From NCBI GenBank assembly GCA_947627615.1, contig CANQWS010000022.1, forward strand, positions 1 to 53,472: a DNA stretch of 53,472 nucleotides, written 5' to 3'. A model generated the notes under the pieces. It was not told the origin of the DNA. It ran no database searches and was given only the letters and a program-made list of their open reading frames with translations. Shown here piece by piece: positions 27,283-36,431 of the stretch. The number at the start of each line of letters is the position of its first letter. Within the stretch, counting starts at the first letter, position 1. The position numbers were made by a program, and so were the translations under genes. The DNA is from an uncultured Muribaculaceae bacterium. GTDB lineage: Bacteria > Bacteroidota > Bacteroidia > Bacteroidales > Muribaculaceae.

Positions 27283-28313
27283 GAACAAGGTTCATATTGA
27301 CAGCCTGTCTGTCGGTTCTGTCATACGTCGGTACAATGGCTTGCACTTCGGCTATCGTATCCGGCAAATCCACAAAAAGCGGATTTCCACTTCTATGGAA
27401 GAACCGGGATACGTCCAATCTTCACAACTATATCGACACGGTCCACGGCCGCACACCTGACTTTGATTATGTGGCACTGTTCAACGCCACTGATTCCGCC
27501 AAAAACGAAACCTGGGCCGGAGTGAACAGAAGCGGATTCGCGATAATGAATACTGTAGCCGGAAATCTGCCGCCGAACAAACCCTCATGGAAAGACCGGG
27601 AAGGATATGTGATGACGCAGGCACTGTCGTCATGCAGGACGCTTTCGGATTTCGAGAATCTTCTTGACTCCATGCAACGGCCCTACGGCGTTCAGACCAA
27701 TTTCGGGATCATAGATGCTACCGGCGCCGGAGCATACTATGAGACATTTGATTATGGCTATGTCAAATATGACCTCAAATCCGAGAAATCGGGCATAATG
27801 ATCCGGAGCAACTTCTCGTGCTGTGCATCACCGGCAGGGGGTTACGGCTATGAACGATATGATAACGCAAGCGCCCAGCTGCTACCCGAATCGGGCAAAA
27901 TCACACCTGAATACATCACGGAAAAGGTGTCGCGAAATTATTTCTCGGCCGTTAATGGACTGGTGTGTGCAGACTCAGACATCAGGATAGACGATACCAA
28001 CTTCATTCCACGTCCCACATCGGCCGCTTCGGTTGTGATTGAGCTGACTGATAAGGGACCTGTGATGTGGAGCATGCTCGGTTACCCGCCCGCGGCAGAA
28101 ACGGTCCCGGTTACTGTTGACTTTGTACCGGAGGATATGAGGCGAAATCCCCGGACTGGTCATAGTGATATGTGTGACAGAAGTCTTGACCGAAAGGCTC
28201 GGATTCTGGAAAAAGGCAAGATAAGATCCCCTCAGGCCAAAACAATTCCTGAAGAAATGCGCAGGAAGTCACTTGAAAATTATTCCAATTTCAGAAATCG
28301 GCAAAGAAAATAG
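27279..28313 (+). CDS. Exported Ntn hydrolase, C45/acyltransferase-like
   Basis: A 344-residue protein with an N-terminal signal segment ending GTMA just before Cys22. Cleavage there would expose Cys as the N-terminal nucleophile of an Ntn hydrolase (CTSAIVSGKSTKSGFPLLWKNRDTS), as in penicillin-V/bile-salt-type amidases and the C45 acyltransferases. WAGVNRSGFAIMNT and NFGIIDATGAGAYYET are further core segments. It would hydrolyse a linear amide bond in the periplasm; the substrate cannot be told. Its start overlaps the original end of the CapA-type gene, so the two may act together. Confidence 0.78.
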   Translation: MRTRFILTACLSVLSYVGTMACTSAIVSGKSTKSGFPLLWKNRDTSNLHNYIDTVHGRTPDFDYVALFNATDSAKNETWAGVNRSGFAIMNTVAGNLPPNKPSWKDREGYVMTQALSSCRTLSDFENLLDSMQRPYGVQTNFGIIDATGAGAYYETFDYGYVKYDLKSEKSGIMIRSNFSCCASPAGGYGYERYDNASAQLLPESGKITPEYITEKVSRNYFSAVNGLVCADSDIRIDDTNFIPRPTSAASVVIELTDKGPVMWSMLGYPPAAETVPVTVDFVPEDMRRNPRTGHSDMCDRSLDRKARILEKGKIRSPQAKTIPEEMRRKSLENYSNFRNRQRK

Positions 28314-28345
28314 CTTCTTTGGTTCATTAATCGGATAAAAATCAT

Positions 28346-28353
28346 TAATTTTG
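28346..28353 (+). promoter_or_regulatory. Promoter -7 box for the nusB-yajC-ybbR-coaE group
   Basis: TAATTTTG with a TTTG at 28318-28321, but spaced 24 bases, slightly long. Leader to the ATG is about 49 bases. Confidence 0.5.
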
Positions 28354-28406
28354 CATCGGAAATCAAAATTGTTAATATAATTTTAACATAATAGCACATT
28401 AAAGTA

Positions 28407-29828
28407 ATGATAAATCGAGTTTTAATACGCATGAAAGTTGTGCAGATGTTATTCAGCCACTTTCTGAATCTCAATGAGTTCAAACTCTATCCGGCTCCCG
28501 AGTCAGCTTCCAGAGACAAACAGTATGCCTACACGTTCTATCTCGATTTATTACTTATTACGCTGAGATTATCCGGATATAAGGTAGGCACATCCACGAT
28601 TTCATTCTCCAATAAATATATCGAAGAGAACAAAATCAGCAGAGCATTGAAGGGAGATCCTGCCGTCAAGAATGCGATATACAAGCGCACTCCGGAAGCG
28701 AAACGCTATGATTCAGCCCTCGAGTCAATCTATAACGAAATAACGAAATCTGCGATTTACCGCAGTTACACCCATCGCAAGGACAAGACCATAGCTGATG
28801 AGACAAGCTTCTGGAGCACAGTCATCGAAACCATTTTCTCAAAGAATGCCGAGCTGCTGTCAGCTGCCCGCACTGACGAAAACTTCACTAATGTAGGCTA
28901 TGAAAACGGTATCCAGATGCTTTCGGATACAATCAAAAGCTGCGGCGATTCCCGGAAACTGTTCATAGAATCCAAGAACGCACTCAACAAATCGTTCGAC
29001 AAAGCTTACGAGCTCTACAACCGTCTGCTGATTCTTCCGGTGTATCTGACCGCATTACAGGACCGTCGCCTCGACAATGCCAAAAACAAATATCTTGCTA
29101 CGGCAGAGGACCTTAACCCGAATATGAAGTTTGTTGACAACGGTCTTGTACGGTTGCTTTCCGAAAATGAGAAGTTGAATGACTACTGTCAGGACAATCA
29201 CATTTCCTGGAACGACGATCCGGATTTCCTGATGGCTATTCTCGATAAGATAACCGCATCGGATATCTACGCGGAATATATGGCCGATGAAGAATCATCG
29301 CTTGAAAAAGACGGCGAATTGTGGCGTCAGATCATGCGTCAGATTATCCTTCCCTCCGATGAACTTGCCGAATTGCTTGAGTCCAAATCCGTTTTCTGGA
29401 ACGACGATGTTGAAATCATAGGCACTTTCGTAATCAAATCATTCCGCAAGGCGGTCTCCGGAGAGGAAACCGGTAAAAAGGAATCATTCGTACTTCCTCA
29501 GTTCAAGGACCGCGAGGATGAAAAATTCGGAGAAAGCCTTTTTGTCGATACCATCAATAATTTCGATACCTACAGAGGTTATATCGACAAATTCATCAAT
29601 TCCAGCCAGTGGGATCCCGAACGTCTTGCATTCATGGACGTTATAATCATGTCTGTTGCAATATCCGAAATCATAAATTATCCCTCGATTCCTATCGCTG
29701 TGACCCTCAATGAATTCATTGAAATAGCAAATTACTACAGCACTCCGAGAAGCGGACAATTCATCAACGGAATCCTCTTCTCGGTGATAAACTTCCTGCG
29801 TGAAGAAGGAAAGATATTGAAAAAATGA
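28407..29828 (+). CDS. nusB: Extended NusB-family transcription antitermination protein
   Basis: A 473-residue protein, about three times the length of E. coli NusB. The C-terminal 130 or so residues form the helical NusB domain (DTINNFDTYRGYIDKFI, LAFMDVIIMSVAISEIINYPSIPIAVTLNEFIEIANYYSTPRSGQFINGIL), with the usual LNEFIEIA segment. The N-terminal part is helical and starts MINRVLIRMKVVQMLFSHF, echoing the first NusB helix, with a long insertion before the rest. This form is characteristic of Bacteroidales, and the order nusB-yajC-ybbR-coaE supports the call. NusB binds boxA RNA with NusE. Confidence 0.88.
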   Translation: MINRVLIRMKVVQMLFSHFLNLNEFKLYPAPESASRDKQYAYTFYLDLLLITLRLSGYKVGTSTISFSNKYIEENKISRALKGDPAVKNAIYKRTPEAKRYDSALESIYNEITKSAIYRSYTHRKDKTIADETSFWSTVIETIFSKNAELLSAARTDENFTNVGYENGIQMLSDTIKSCGDSRKLFIESKNALNKSFDKAYELYNRLLILPVYLTALQDRRLDNAKNKYLATAEDLNPNMKFVDNGLVRLLSENEKLNDYCQDNHISWNDDPDFLMAILDKITASDIYAEYMADEESSLEKDGELWRQIMRQIILPSDELAELLESKSVFWNDDVEIIGTFVIKSFRKAVSGEETGKKESFVLPQFKDREDEKFGESLFVDTINNFDTYRGYIDKFINSSQWDPERLAFMDVIIMSVAISEIINYPSIPIAVTLNEFIEIANYYSTPRSGQFINGILFSVINFLREEGKILKK

Positions 29829-29860
29829 CCTTAGAATTAGGTTTGAAAGAAAAATAGACC

Positions 29861-29868
29861 TATATTTG
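29861..29868 (+). promoter_or_regulatory. Possible -7 box for yajC
   Basis: TATATTTG matches TAnnTTTG, with a TTTG at 29842-29845 but only 15 bases apart. May provide a second start for yajC; weak. Confidence 0.3.
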
Positions 29869-29899
29869 TATTGAAATAACAAACACTAATTTAATAACA

Positions 29900-30232
29900 A
29901 TGTATTCATTCATATTCTTACAGGCCGATGGCTCTTTTGGCGGACTTGGAAACATTCTGATGATTGTAGCCCTTTTCGCTATATTCTATTTCTTCATGAT
30001 TCGTCCCCAGCAGAAAAAGGCCAAAGCGCTTAAAACTTTCCGTGAAAGCCTCTCCGAAGGTTCAAAGGTAGTTACCGCCGGCGGCATATATGGCAAAATC
30101 AAGAAAATCAAGGAAACCACATTCGTTCTGGAAATTGCTCCCAACGTGTGCATAACCATCGACAAGGGTTCCGTTTACGAATCGCCCGCCGATGCACAGT
30201 CTGATCCTCAGGCTGAAAACAAGAAAGACTGA
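29900..30232 (+). CDS. yajC: Preprotein translocase subunit YajC
   Basis: A 110-residue protein with one N-terminal membrane helix (ILMIVALFAIFYFFMI) followed by RPQQKKAKA, the hallmark of YajC, then a small beta domain (GSKVVTAGGIYGKIKKI). It binds the SecDF complex of the Sec translocon. Sits after nusB and before a likely terminator. Confidence 0.95.
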   Translation: MYSFIFLQADGSFGGLGNILMIVALFAIFYFFMIRPQQKKAKALKTFRESLSEGSKVVTAGGIYGKIKKIKETTFVLEIAPNVCITIDKGSVYESPADAQSDPQAENKKD

Positions 30233-30260
30233 TACCTTCGTATTATCAAAAAATAATTTT

Positions 30261-30296
30261 CAGCCGCGGCCATTGAAATGTCGCGGCTGTTATATT
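30261..30296 (+). terminator. Hairpin between yajC and ybbR
   Basis: CAGCCGCG pairs with CGCGGCTG (8 bp), with an inner CATT-GA-AATG stem, followed by TTATATTT. Probably a partial terminator, since ybbR has no clear promoter of its own. Confidence 0.6.
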
Positions 30297-30308
30297 TAGA
30301 AGCTGAAT

Positions 30309-31328
30309 ATGGATGACCGTCAAGAAGCACCGAACCGGAAATCAGGTATTATCAATTCGCTGAAACGCTTTACCCGAACAACCAAAGGGGGAGACCTGCT
30401 GGTATTTTTTATCTGCGCGGGTATCGCCACTATTTTCTGGCTGTTTCTATCGCTTTACGAAGAAACAGAACGAGACTTCGATATTCCCTTCGTTGTTGAG
30501 AACATCCCTGACAGCATAGTGATTGTGGAACCGATTCCTTCAACGTTCAATATTGTCGCTCAGGGAAAAGGTGTCCAGTTCCTCGCTCTTATATGCAGGG
30601 ATGTGAAGCCCTTGAAAGTAAACTTCAAGGATTATGCGTCATCAGGTTATTTCAGCATTTCCCGCCAGAAGCTCGACATTCTGTTCAGGGAATATTTCGG
30701 ACAGGGAGTCAAACTCGTCACCATGCGTCCGGAATCCGTCAAGGCATCATTCACTTCCAATGTCGGGAAAAAGATTCCCATTGAACTGAACTGTGATGTC
30801 CAACCCAATTACCAATACGTTATTTCAGGACCCATCAGGGCCAATGTCGATTCGGTAATGGTCTATTCCGCCAATGACATTCCCAGAGATATGGTCTCGG
30901 TCACGACCTATCCGCTTGTCAGAAGCGGCTTGAAGGACACCACGGTTTATACCGTGAAAATCAAACCTGTTGAAGGTATGAGAATCATACCTGACCAGAT
31001 AAAGGTCACCGTACCTGTGGAGCCTCTGATTTCAAAAAAGAGAAATGTACCCATAGACGTCATCAACGTCCCGGACGACAAGCGATTGCTCATTTTCCCT
31101 TCATCGGTCGATATCAGCTATCTCGTGCCGATGAGCGCTTACAACAAAGATGTCAATGTGAGACTCTTCGTGGACTACTCGGCCATTAACCGGTCCTCCC
31201 AGAAAGTTCAGGTTCAGTCTTCCGGCATCTCCGGTGTTTTCCGTAATTTCCGGTTCAGACCTGACAGCGTGGAGTATATCATAGAGACCAAGCAGGAAAC
31301 CGCTCCCGAAAACCTCACTGTCAGATAA
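30309..31328 (+). CDS. YbbR-like domain protein
   Basis: A 339-residue protein with one membrane segment near residues 30-50 (LLVFFICAGIATIFWLFLSL) and an extracytoplasmic part built of YbbR-like beta repeats (residues 60-330, for example FDIPFVVENIPDSIVIVEPIPSTFNIVAQGKG). In Firmicutes, YbbR/CdaR regulates a diadenylate cyclase; in Bacteroidales its partner is not clear and no cyclase gene is adjacent. The conserved order yajC-ybbR-coaE supports a housekeeping envelope role. Confidence 0.85.
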   Translation: MDDRQEAPNRKSGIINSLKRFTRTTKGGDLLVFFICAGIATIFWLFLSLYEETERDFDIPFVVENIPDSIVIVEPIPSTFNIVAQGKGVQFLALICRDVKPLKVNFKDYASSGYFSISRQKLDILFREYFGQGVKLVTMRPESVKASFTSNVGKKIPIELNCDVQPNYQYVISGPIRANVDSVMVYSANDIPRDMVSVTTYPLVRSGLKDTTVYTVKIKPVEGMRIIPDQIKVTVPVEPLISKKRNVPIDVINVPDDKRLLIFPSSVDISYLVPMSAYNKDVNVRLFVDYSAINRSSQKVQVQSSGISGVFRNFRFRPDSVEYIIETKQETAPENLTVR

Positions 31329-31342
31329 GCGACATCAATGTT

Positions 31343-31918
31343 ATGGAAAACAGACGTATTGCTATAACAGGCAGTATAGGTTCCGGCAAAAGCGTAGTCC
31401 AGAATATAGTAAAGGCAATGGGATTTCCGGTTTACGATTGTGACCGTGAGGCCCGGAATATCATGGATAACGATAAAGCCATAATCAGGACCATAGCCGA
31501 GGAAATAAGCGCCACTGCTGTAAAAGAGGGCCGGATTGACCGCAAGGCGCTGTCTGCAATAGTTTTCTCGGACAAGGACAGACTGGCGCGTCTCAATGCC
31601 CTGGTTCACCGTGCTGTCATTGATGACTATCGGACCTGGAGCCGAGACCGGAAAATATCGTTCGTGGAATCTGCGATATTATTCTCGAGCAAGCTGTATC
31701 AGGATATAAATGAAATATGGGAGGTCAAGGCCCCGGAATCACTCCGTATAGTCAGGGTGAGCTGGAGAAATCCGGAATTATCCCGTTCTGATATTGTCCG
31801 ACGCATTGAAGCTCAGAAAATTGAAACGGAAGCGATAGAGCAGTCCGATATTGTCCGACACATCATAGTCAACGATGACAGTCAGGCGATTCTGCCTCAG
31901 ATTGAGGCACTTTTATGA
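31343..31918 (+). CDS. coaE: Dephospho-CoA kinase
   Basis: A 191-residue P-loop kinase for the last step of coenzyme A synthesis. Walker A is GSIGSGKS near residue 10, followed by YDCDREA, and DRLARLNALVHRAV in the lid region. 14 bases after the ybbR gene. The stop lies 3 bases from the stop of the convergent nitrilase gene with no terminator between. Confidence 0.93.
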   Translation: MENRRIAITGSIGSGKSVVQNIVKAMGFPVYDCDREARNIMDNDKAIIRTIAEEISATAVKEGRIDRKALSAIVFSDKDRLARLNALVHRAVIDDYRTWSRDRKISFVESAILFSSKLYQDINEIWEVKAPESLRIVRVSWRNPELSRSDIVRRIEAQKIETEAIEQSDIVRHIIVNDDSQAILPQIEALL

Positions 31919-31921
31919 GAA

Positions 31922-32713
31922 TCAGAGATGCAGAGTAAAATCATCCGCCACCAGATAGGGCTTTAACCGCTTGCGGTCTGTTTCGAGACTGGAGCCGTCA
32001 AGCACGCCGGTAACCGTACCGTCATCGGCAACATGGCCCACGGGATAGCCCATAGCGTTGACTATCATTGAGTCGCCGCGAGCATACAGGCCATATATAT
32101 CCTCGCCCTCCCGGTTACATGCCGCAATATAACATTGATTTTCTATGGCGCGTGCTATAACTAGATGACTCCATGCATAATATCTGGAATTGGGCCAGTT
32201 CGCTACCACAATCATGCCGTCATAGTCAAGATTGATCGAACGGTTCCAGACCGGGAAACGCAAATCATAGCAAATCGCGAGCCTCAGATTCCATCCCTTA
32301 ACATTCACAACAGGAGAGATCTGCTCACCGCGAGTAAAGATTTTCTGTTCCGGTCCGGCAAACAAATGGCGTTTATTATAGAACGCGAGAGGAACTCCAT
32401 CGGCAATAATAAACGCTCTGTTGAACAACCGGTCGTCAGCCTTACCGATAAACCCTCCGGCAATAGCTATGTCAAGGCGTTTTGACAGAGCGCACATTGT
32501 GCTGACCGTAAATCCGTCGTCGGATTCCGCCAGAAAATGCGGGTCTTCCGAGAAATCTCCGAATCCGGTATTGAACAGTTCGGGCAGTACCACGAGGTCT
32601 GTCTCCGGGGGCAGATTCTCGATTCTCTCCGTTGCAACCGCAACATTGTGACGTATGTCACCGAGACGAATATCAAGTGGCAGCATCGCCACATTCAGGT
32701 TTCCGGTTGGCAT
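31922..32713 (-). CDS. Carbon-nitrogen hydrolase, omega-amidase type
   Basis: A 263-residue nitrilase-superfamily enzyme. The catalytic triad is Glu45 (VVLPELFNTGF), Lys114 (FYNKRHLF) and Cys148 (LAICYDLRFPVW). The YNKRHLF form fits YafV/NIT2-type omega-amidases, which hydrolyse 2-oxoglutaramate or 2-oxosuccinamate made by transaminases. Last gene of the thrC-led minus-strand run, 5 bases after plsC. Exact substrate is inferred. Confidence 0.88.
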   Translation of the reverse strand: MPTGNLNVAMLPLDIRLGDIRHNVAVATERIENLPPETDLVVLPELFNTGFGDFSEDPHFLAESDDGFTVSTMCALSKRLDIAIAGGFIGKADDRLFNRAFIIADGVPLAFYNKRHLFAGPEQKIFTRGEQISPVVNVKGWNLRLAICYDLRFPVWNRSINLDYDGMIVVANWPNSRYYAWSHLVIARAIENQCYIAACNREGEDIYGLYARGDSMIVNAMGYPVGHVADDGTVTGVLDGSSLETDRKRLKPYLVADDFTLHL

Positions 32714-32718
32714 TGTAT

Positions 32719-33261
32719 CTATTCCGTTGTGAAGTTTTCCGGTTTTTTACCGGTAAAATTCTTATAGTAATTTTTGACCGCCATCATATCTTCATCCAGG
32801 TCACCGGTGGGATGGAATTCCTCGGTTATGGACACTGTCTTGGTCCTGAAGTCAATTGCACCGAGTACAATGGGAATGCCCGCTCCGTAAGCGATGCGCA
32901 GGAATCCGGTGTGCCATTTTGAGGTCCGTGAGCGTGTTCCTTCGGGGGTTACTGCGAATACCAGCCGCTCACGGGTCGAGAAATCCTCAATGAGCTGTTT
33001 GGTCAATGACGGCCCGCGATGTTTCCGGGAGACAGGTATTCCGCCCATGGCTTTCAGAATCATTCCGAACGGAAAGAAAAACCATGTGTCCTTCATCAGA
33101 AAGCCTGCCTTGCGTCCGACCGACGAGTATGCAAGCTTCCCTATGAAGAAATCCCAGTTGCTCGTATGCGGAGCAACACATATTATACATTTAGGATAGT
33201 CGGGGACGGTTATATCAACTTTCCAGCCGGCTATCCTTAATAGAAATTTGCTAATGTTCAT
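32719..33261 (-). CDS. 1-acyl-glycerol-3-phosphate acyltransferase-family protein
   Basis: A 180-residue PlsC-domain enzyme. Motif I is APHTSNWDFFIG (HxxxxD) near residue 31, motif III TPEGTRSRTSKW near residue 104. It is short and lacks a long membrane N-terminus, like the small lysophospholipid acyltransferases of Bacteroidetes. It may acylate lysophosphatidate or another lysolipid. Two bases separate it from the preceding gene. Confidence 0.85.
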   Translation of the reverse strand: MNISKFLLRIAGWKVDITVPDYPKCIICVAPHTSNWDFFIGKLAYSSVGRKAGFLMKDTWFFFPFGMILKAMGGIPVSRKHRGPSLTKQLIEDFSTRERLVFAVTPEGTRSRTSKWHTGFLRIAYGAGIPIVLGAIDFRTKTVSITEEFHPTGDLDEDMMAVKNYYKNFTGKKPENFTTE

Positions 33262-33263
33262 TA

Positions 33264-33629
33264 TCAGTTTTTCTGAGCTGCCTGCTTGTTGATTTCACGC
33301 TGGGCCGGAGAAAGTAGAGCGTTCATTTCCTTTACAATATCCTGCAATTTTTTATTGAACTCTTCAACAAATGACTTATAGGCCGCCTTGTAATATTCGC
33401 GGGCCGCCTTGTTGTATTCCGCCCGATTATCGAAATCACGAGGGGTCTTTTCAAAGCTGAATGACAGATTTTCAGTGGAATGATGCTGGAGAGCGGCAAC
33501 CTTCATTATGATTTCATACATCTTCTGTGAGTCGACATCATTGAAGCACTCTTCTGCAAGCATACAGTTAAATGCTACTTCACCACACACGAAACGTATC
33601 TGTTTCTTGATGTCACGTTTGTTTGCCAT
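33264..33629 (-). CDS. Conserved small helical protein of unknown function
   Basis: A 121-residue cytoplasmic protein, helical and Lys/Glu rich, with several aromatics (EYNKAAREYYKAAYKSFVEEF) in the middle, likely coiled coil. No signal peptide. Three Cys near residues 15-30 (VCGEVAFNCMLAEECF). I recognise no domain. It lies 29 bases after thrC and 2 before plsC, probably in one operon. Confidence 0.7.
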   Translation of the reverse strand: MANKRDIKKQIRFVCGEVAFNCMLAEECFNDVDSQKMYEIIMKVAALQHHSTENLSFSFEKTPRDFDNRAEYNKAAREYYKAAYKSFVEEFNKKLQDIVKEMNALLSPAQREINKQAAQKN

Positions 33630-33658
33630 AATAGTGTATATATATATTAGTTAGAAAA

Positions 33659-34942
33659 TTATGATATATTGTCGAGTAAGAAATGTCTGATAGCCGGAAG
33701 TGTGGGGGAGATGGGCGCTCTTTCCTTATAAAGGCGGTGCATAGCCGGCTTATCCGGTATAGTTATGCCGAGTATCTCGTGAAGGGCATCGGCATACATT
33801 GAGGGATGTGCGGTTGCGAGGAACACTCCGGTCTCGTCGTCCTTCTTGTTTTCCGCCAGCGAGCGGCTTGCCATGGCCGTGTTTCTGTCCATCAGATAAT
33901 TACATGAGGAATACATCAACGAAATCTGGCTTGCTATTTCATCGTAATTATAGGTATGGCAATCAACAATATCGCCAAGCGAAGGATTGTGCTCTATCAG
34001 ACAGTTGATTCTTGCGAGATTAGTGCACAACGCTCTCTGGTTAAAATGATTGACCGACAGGATGCCGTTCTGCATCTCGCCCCACAGACGTTCATGCCCT
34101 TTACCGGCAGCCATTATCCTGCTTATGGGCAATCCCATCTGACGGGCTATGAGCGCGGCCGTCAGATTCCCAAGATTACCGCACGGCATGGCGAATACAA
34201 GCTTGTCAGTATTCTCGGACATGGCCCTGAGACGCGAGAACGCATAGAAATAAAAGAATGTCTGGGGCAACAGTCTGGCTATATTAATGCTGTTGGCCGA
34301 TGTCAGATGAAGCCTTTCATTCAGTTCCTCATCCTCGTATGCCCTTCGGACCAGATCCTGACAGTCATCAAGCGTTCCACGGACCTCCACCGACATTACG
34401 TTGGGGGCGACCGCAGGGGGAATATGTCCCGGGACTCTCAGCTTTCTGTTGGAAGGGTAGAACACAAATACTCTGACCCCCGGCATATTTCCGAACGCTT
34501 TTGCAACGGCATAACCGGTATCGCCCTGAGTCGCGACAAGCAGACTGATAGGCTCGGCCTGAATCCTGTCGTTTTTCATGAAATGATATATTATCCTCGC
34601 CATGAAACGCGCCCCGACATCCTTGAATGTACGGGTGGGCCCATGGAACAGCTCAAGCGAGTAAATGCCTTTGCCGAGTTTAACCAGAGGGATGTCGAAT
34701 GACAAGGTTTCCTTTACAATATCGTTCAGTACGGCAGGGTCAACATCAGAGCCGAACAGTGTCGACGAAACCACGTACGCTATGTCGGTCATTGACATAG
34801 CGCCGATGTTATTGAACAGAGCCTTGGGGATTACAGGAATGGACAAGGGCATATATACACCACCATCAGGAGCAAAACTGTGGGTCACAGCCTCACAAAG
34901 ATCCACACTTGTCCGGGAACCATTTGTACTAAAGTAGCGCAT
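33659..34942 (-). CDS. thrC: Threonine synthase
   Basis: A 427-residue PLP enzyme that makes threonine from O-phosphohomoserine. The PLP lysine is in GPTRTFKDVGARF near residue 105. ATQGDTGYAVAKAF and FAMPCGNLGNLTAAL are further cofactor-binding segments. The start is set at MRYFSTNG because a longer version would begin at 34969, upstream of the predicted transcript start (about 34961). lysC, for aspartate kinase in the same pathway, lies just upstream. Confidence 0.95.
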   Translation of the reverse strand: MRYFSTNGSRTSVDLCEAVTHSFAPDGGVYMPLSIPVIPKALFNNIGAMSMTDIAYVVSSTLFGSDVDPAVLNDIVKETLSFDIPLVKLGKGIYSLELFHGPTRTFKDVGARFMARIIYHFMKNDRIQAEPISLLVATQGDTGYAVAKAFGNMPGVRVFVFYPSNRKLRVPGHIPPAVAPNVMSVEVRGTLDDCQDLVRRAYEDEELNERLHLTSANSINIARLLPQTFFYFYAFSRLRAMSENTDKLVFAMPCGNLGNLTAALIARQMGLPISRIMAAGKGHERLWGEMQNGILSVNHFNQRALCTNLARINCLIEHNPSLGDIVDCHTYNYDEIASQISLMYSSCNYLMDRNTAMASRSLAENKKDDETGVFLATAHPSMYADALHEILGITIPDKPAMHRLYKERAPISPTLPAIRHFLLDNIS

Positions 34943-34966
34943 ATCAGAGCAGGTATTTCCTGATAG

Positions 34967-34999
34967 CAAAGATAACCTATTGCCTTGCGAAAAGCAAAA
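34967..34999 (-). promoter_or_regulatory. Promoter of thrC
   Basis: On the minus strand TTTG (34996-34999), 21 bases, TATCTTTG (34967-34974). Both boxes fit. Predicted leader is about 19 bases; too short for an attenuator. Confidence 0.72.
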
Positions 35000-35055
35000 G
35001 AGTCATCCAAAAAAAACTTAAAATCGCAATCGGGAATACTTGTCCGGGCAGTGAA

Positions 35056-36429
35056 TCAGTTTCCGAAGAAACAGTCATGGGCTATCTGAAGCGCTTTCTG
35101 ACGATGTGCGGCTTCAACCACGAATGAAACACTTGTTTCCGGGGCGTTCTGTGAGCGTGCCAGAATGTCAACCTTGCCATCCGACACGGCTTTCATGATC
35201 ACGGCTGCTGTCTCGGGACAGTTTCTCATGTCATCGGCCACAACCGCGATTGTCGACAGATTACGCTCAATTTTCAACGGATGAAGCTCTCCGGTTTCAA
35301 GTTCAGCCGAGAATTCCTTCTCAAGGGCCTGTTTTGCCATATCTATATCGCAGCCGGCAATGGAGAGGGTAGTACCGGTACTGTTTGATTCATGGGCCAC
35401 AAGCAACACACTTATGCCGTTTCTTGCAAGAGTGTTCAGAGTCCTTCCCGACAGCTCCGCATTTGAACCGGAACCGTTGCCTGTTACGGTCAGGAGACAG
35501 GAGTCACCGATTGATGACACTCCTTTTATCGAAGTGCCGCTGTCTTCCGGCTTCCGGTCGTCATGTATCCTGGTACCCGGAGCCGACGGATTGAATGTAT
35601 TCTTTATGTAAATAGGAATACTCTTGTGAAAGACAGGGTAGATGGTAGGCGGATAAATTACCTTTGCTCCGAAATTACAAAGCTCCATGGCTTCCGTGAA
35701 TGAAAGCTGAGGAATGACTCTTGTTCCGGAAATAATGCGTGGGTCCGCTGTCATAAAACCGTCGACATCCGTCCATATCTCAAGTACGTCAGCGTCAAGC
35801 GTGGCAGCGATAATAGCTGCGGTGTAATCGCTGCCACCACGACCGAGATTGGTCAGTACGCCACGGGAATCCTTGGAGATGAATCCCGGAACGACAGCTA
35901 CTTTGAAATCCTTACCGTCAAAAGTTTCGTGAATCAGTTTATCAGTTACGTCATTGTCAAGGACATGGCGTCCATATCGGTCAAGCGTCTTTATGAATTG
36001 GGTTGAATCATAGAACTCCGCACCTTCTATAATCTTTGCTATAATGCGGCTTGACAGGCGCTCTCCGAAACTGACAACCTTGTCAAGCGATCTCGGGGAA
36101 AGTTCTTCAAGCAGACTTATGCCTTTATAAACGTTGTAAAGCTGTCCGAAAAGATCATCGACCTCGCCAATCAGACTTTCGCGATATCCCTCGCTTACAA
36201 GTTCATTGATAATGTCCTTGTGTCTTGATCTCATTCCTTCAAGTTCAGCCACAAAGGACTCGCTTCCGCCCTCGGCCTGTTTTGCGGTGGCAATCAGTTT
36301 GTCCGTCAGACCGCCAAGTGCCGAAACTACAACCACTACCGGTTCTTCATAACTCTCGACAATGCTTTTGACATTCCGCAGACTCTCTATGGTACCTACG
36401 GATGTCCCGCCGAATTTAAGGACTTTCAT
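35056..36429 (-). CDS. lysC: Aspartate kinase, monofunctional
   Basis: A 457-residue enzyme for the first step of the lysine, threonine and methionine pathway. N-terminal kinase motif VLKFGGTSVG; GRGGSDYTAAIIAATL and DVDGFMTADPR bind the substrates. The C-terminal part (from about residue 300) has tandem ACT domains for feedback control. No homoserine dehydrogenase domain follows, so it is of the LysC type rather than bifunctional ThrA. Two bases after prfC. Confidence 0.92.
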   Translation of the reverse strand: MKVLKFGGTSVGTIESLRNVKSIVESYEEPVVVVVSALGGLTDKLIATAKQAEGGSESFVAELEGMRSRHKDIINELVSEGYRESLIGEVDDLFGQLYNVYKGISLLEELSPRSLDKVVSFGERLSSRIIAKIIEGAEFYDSTQFIKTLDRYGRHVLDNDVTDKLIHETFDGKDFKVAVVPGFISKDSRGVLTNLGRGGSDYTAAIIAATLDADVLEIWTDVDGFMTADPRIISGTRVIPQLSFTEAMELCNFGAKVIYPPTIYPVFHKSIPIYIKNTFNPSAPGTRIHDDRKPEDSGTSIKGVSSIGDSCLLTVTGNGSGSNAELSGRTLNTLARNGISVLLVAHESNSTGTTLSIAGCDIDMAKQALEKEFSAELETGELHPLKIERNLSTIAVVADDMRNCPETAAVIMKAVSDGKVDILARSQNAPETSVSFVVEAAHRQKALQIAHDCFFGN

Positions 36430-36431
36430 CG

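Noticed and set aside
33956-34702. 248-codon plus-strand ORF
   Set aside because: Antisense shadow of thrC, which carries the PLP motif; peptide has no domain features.
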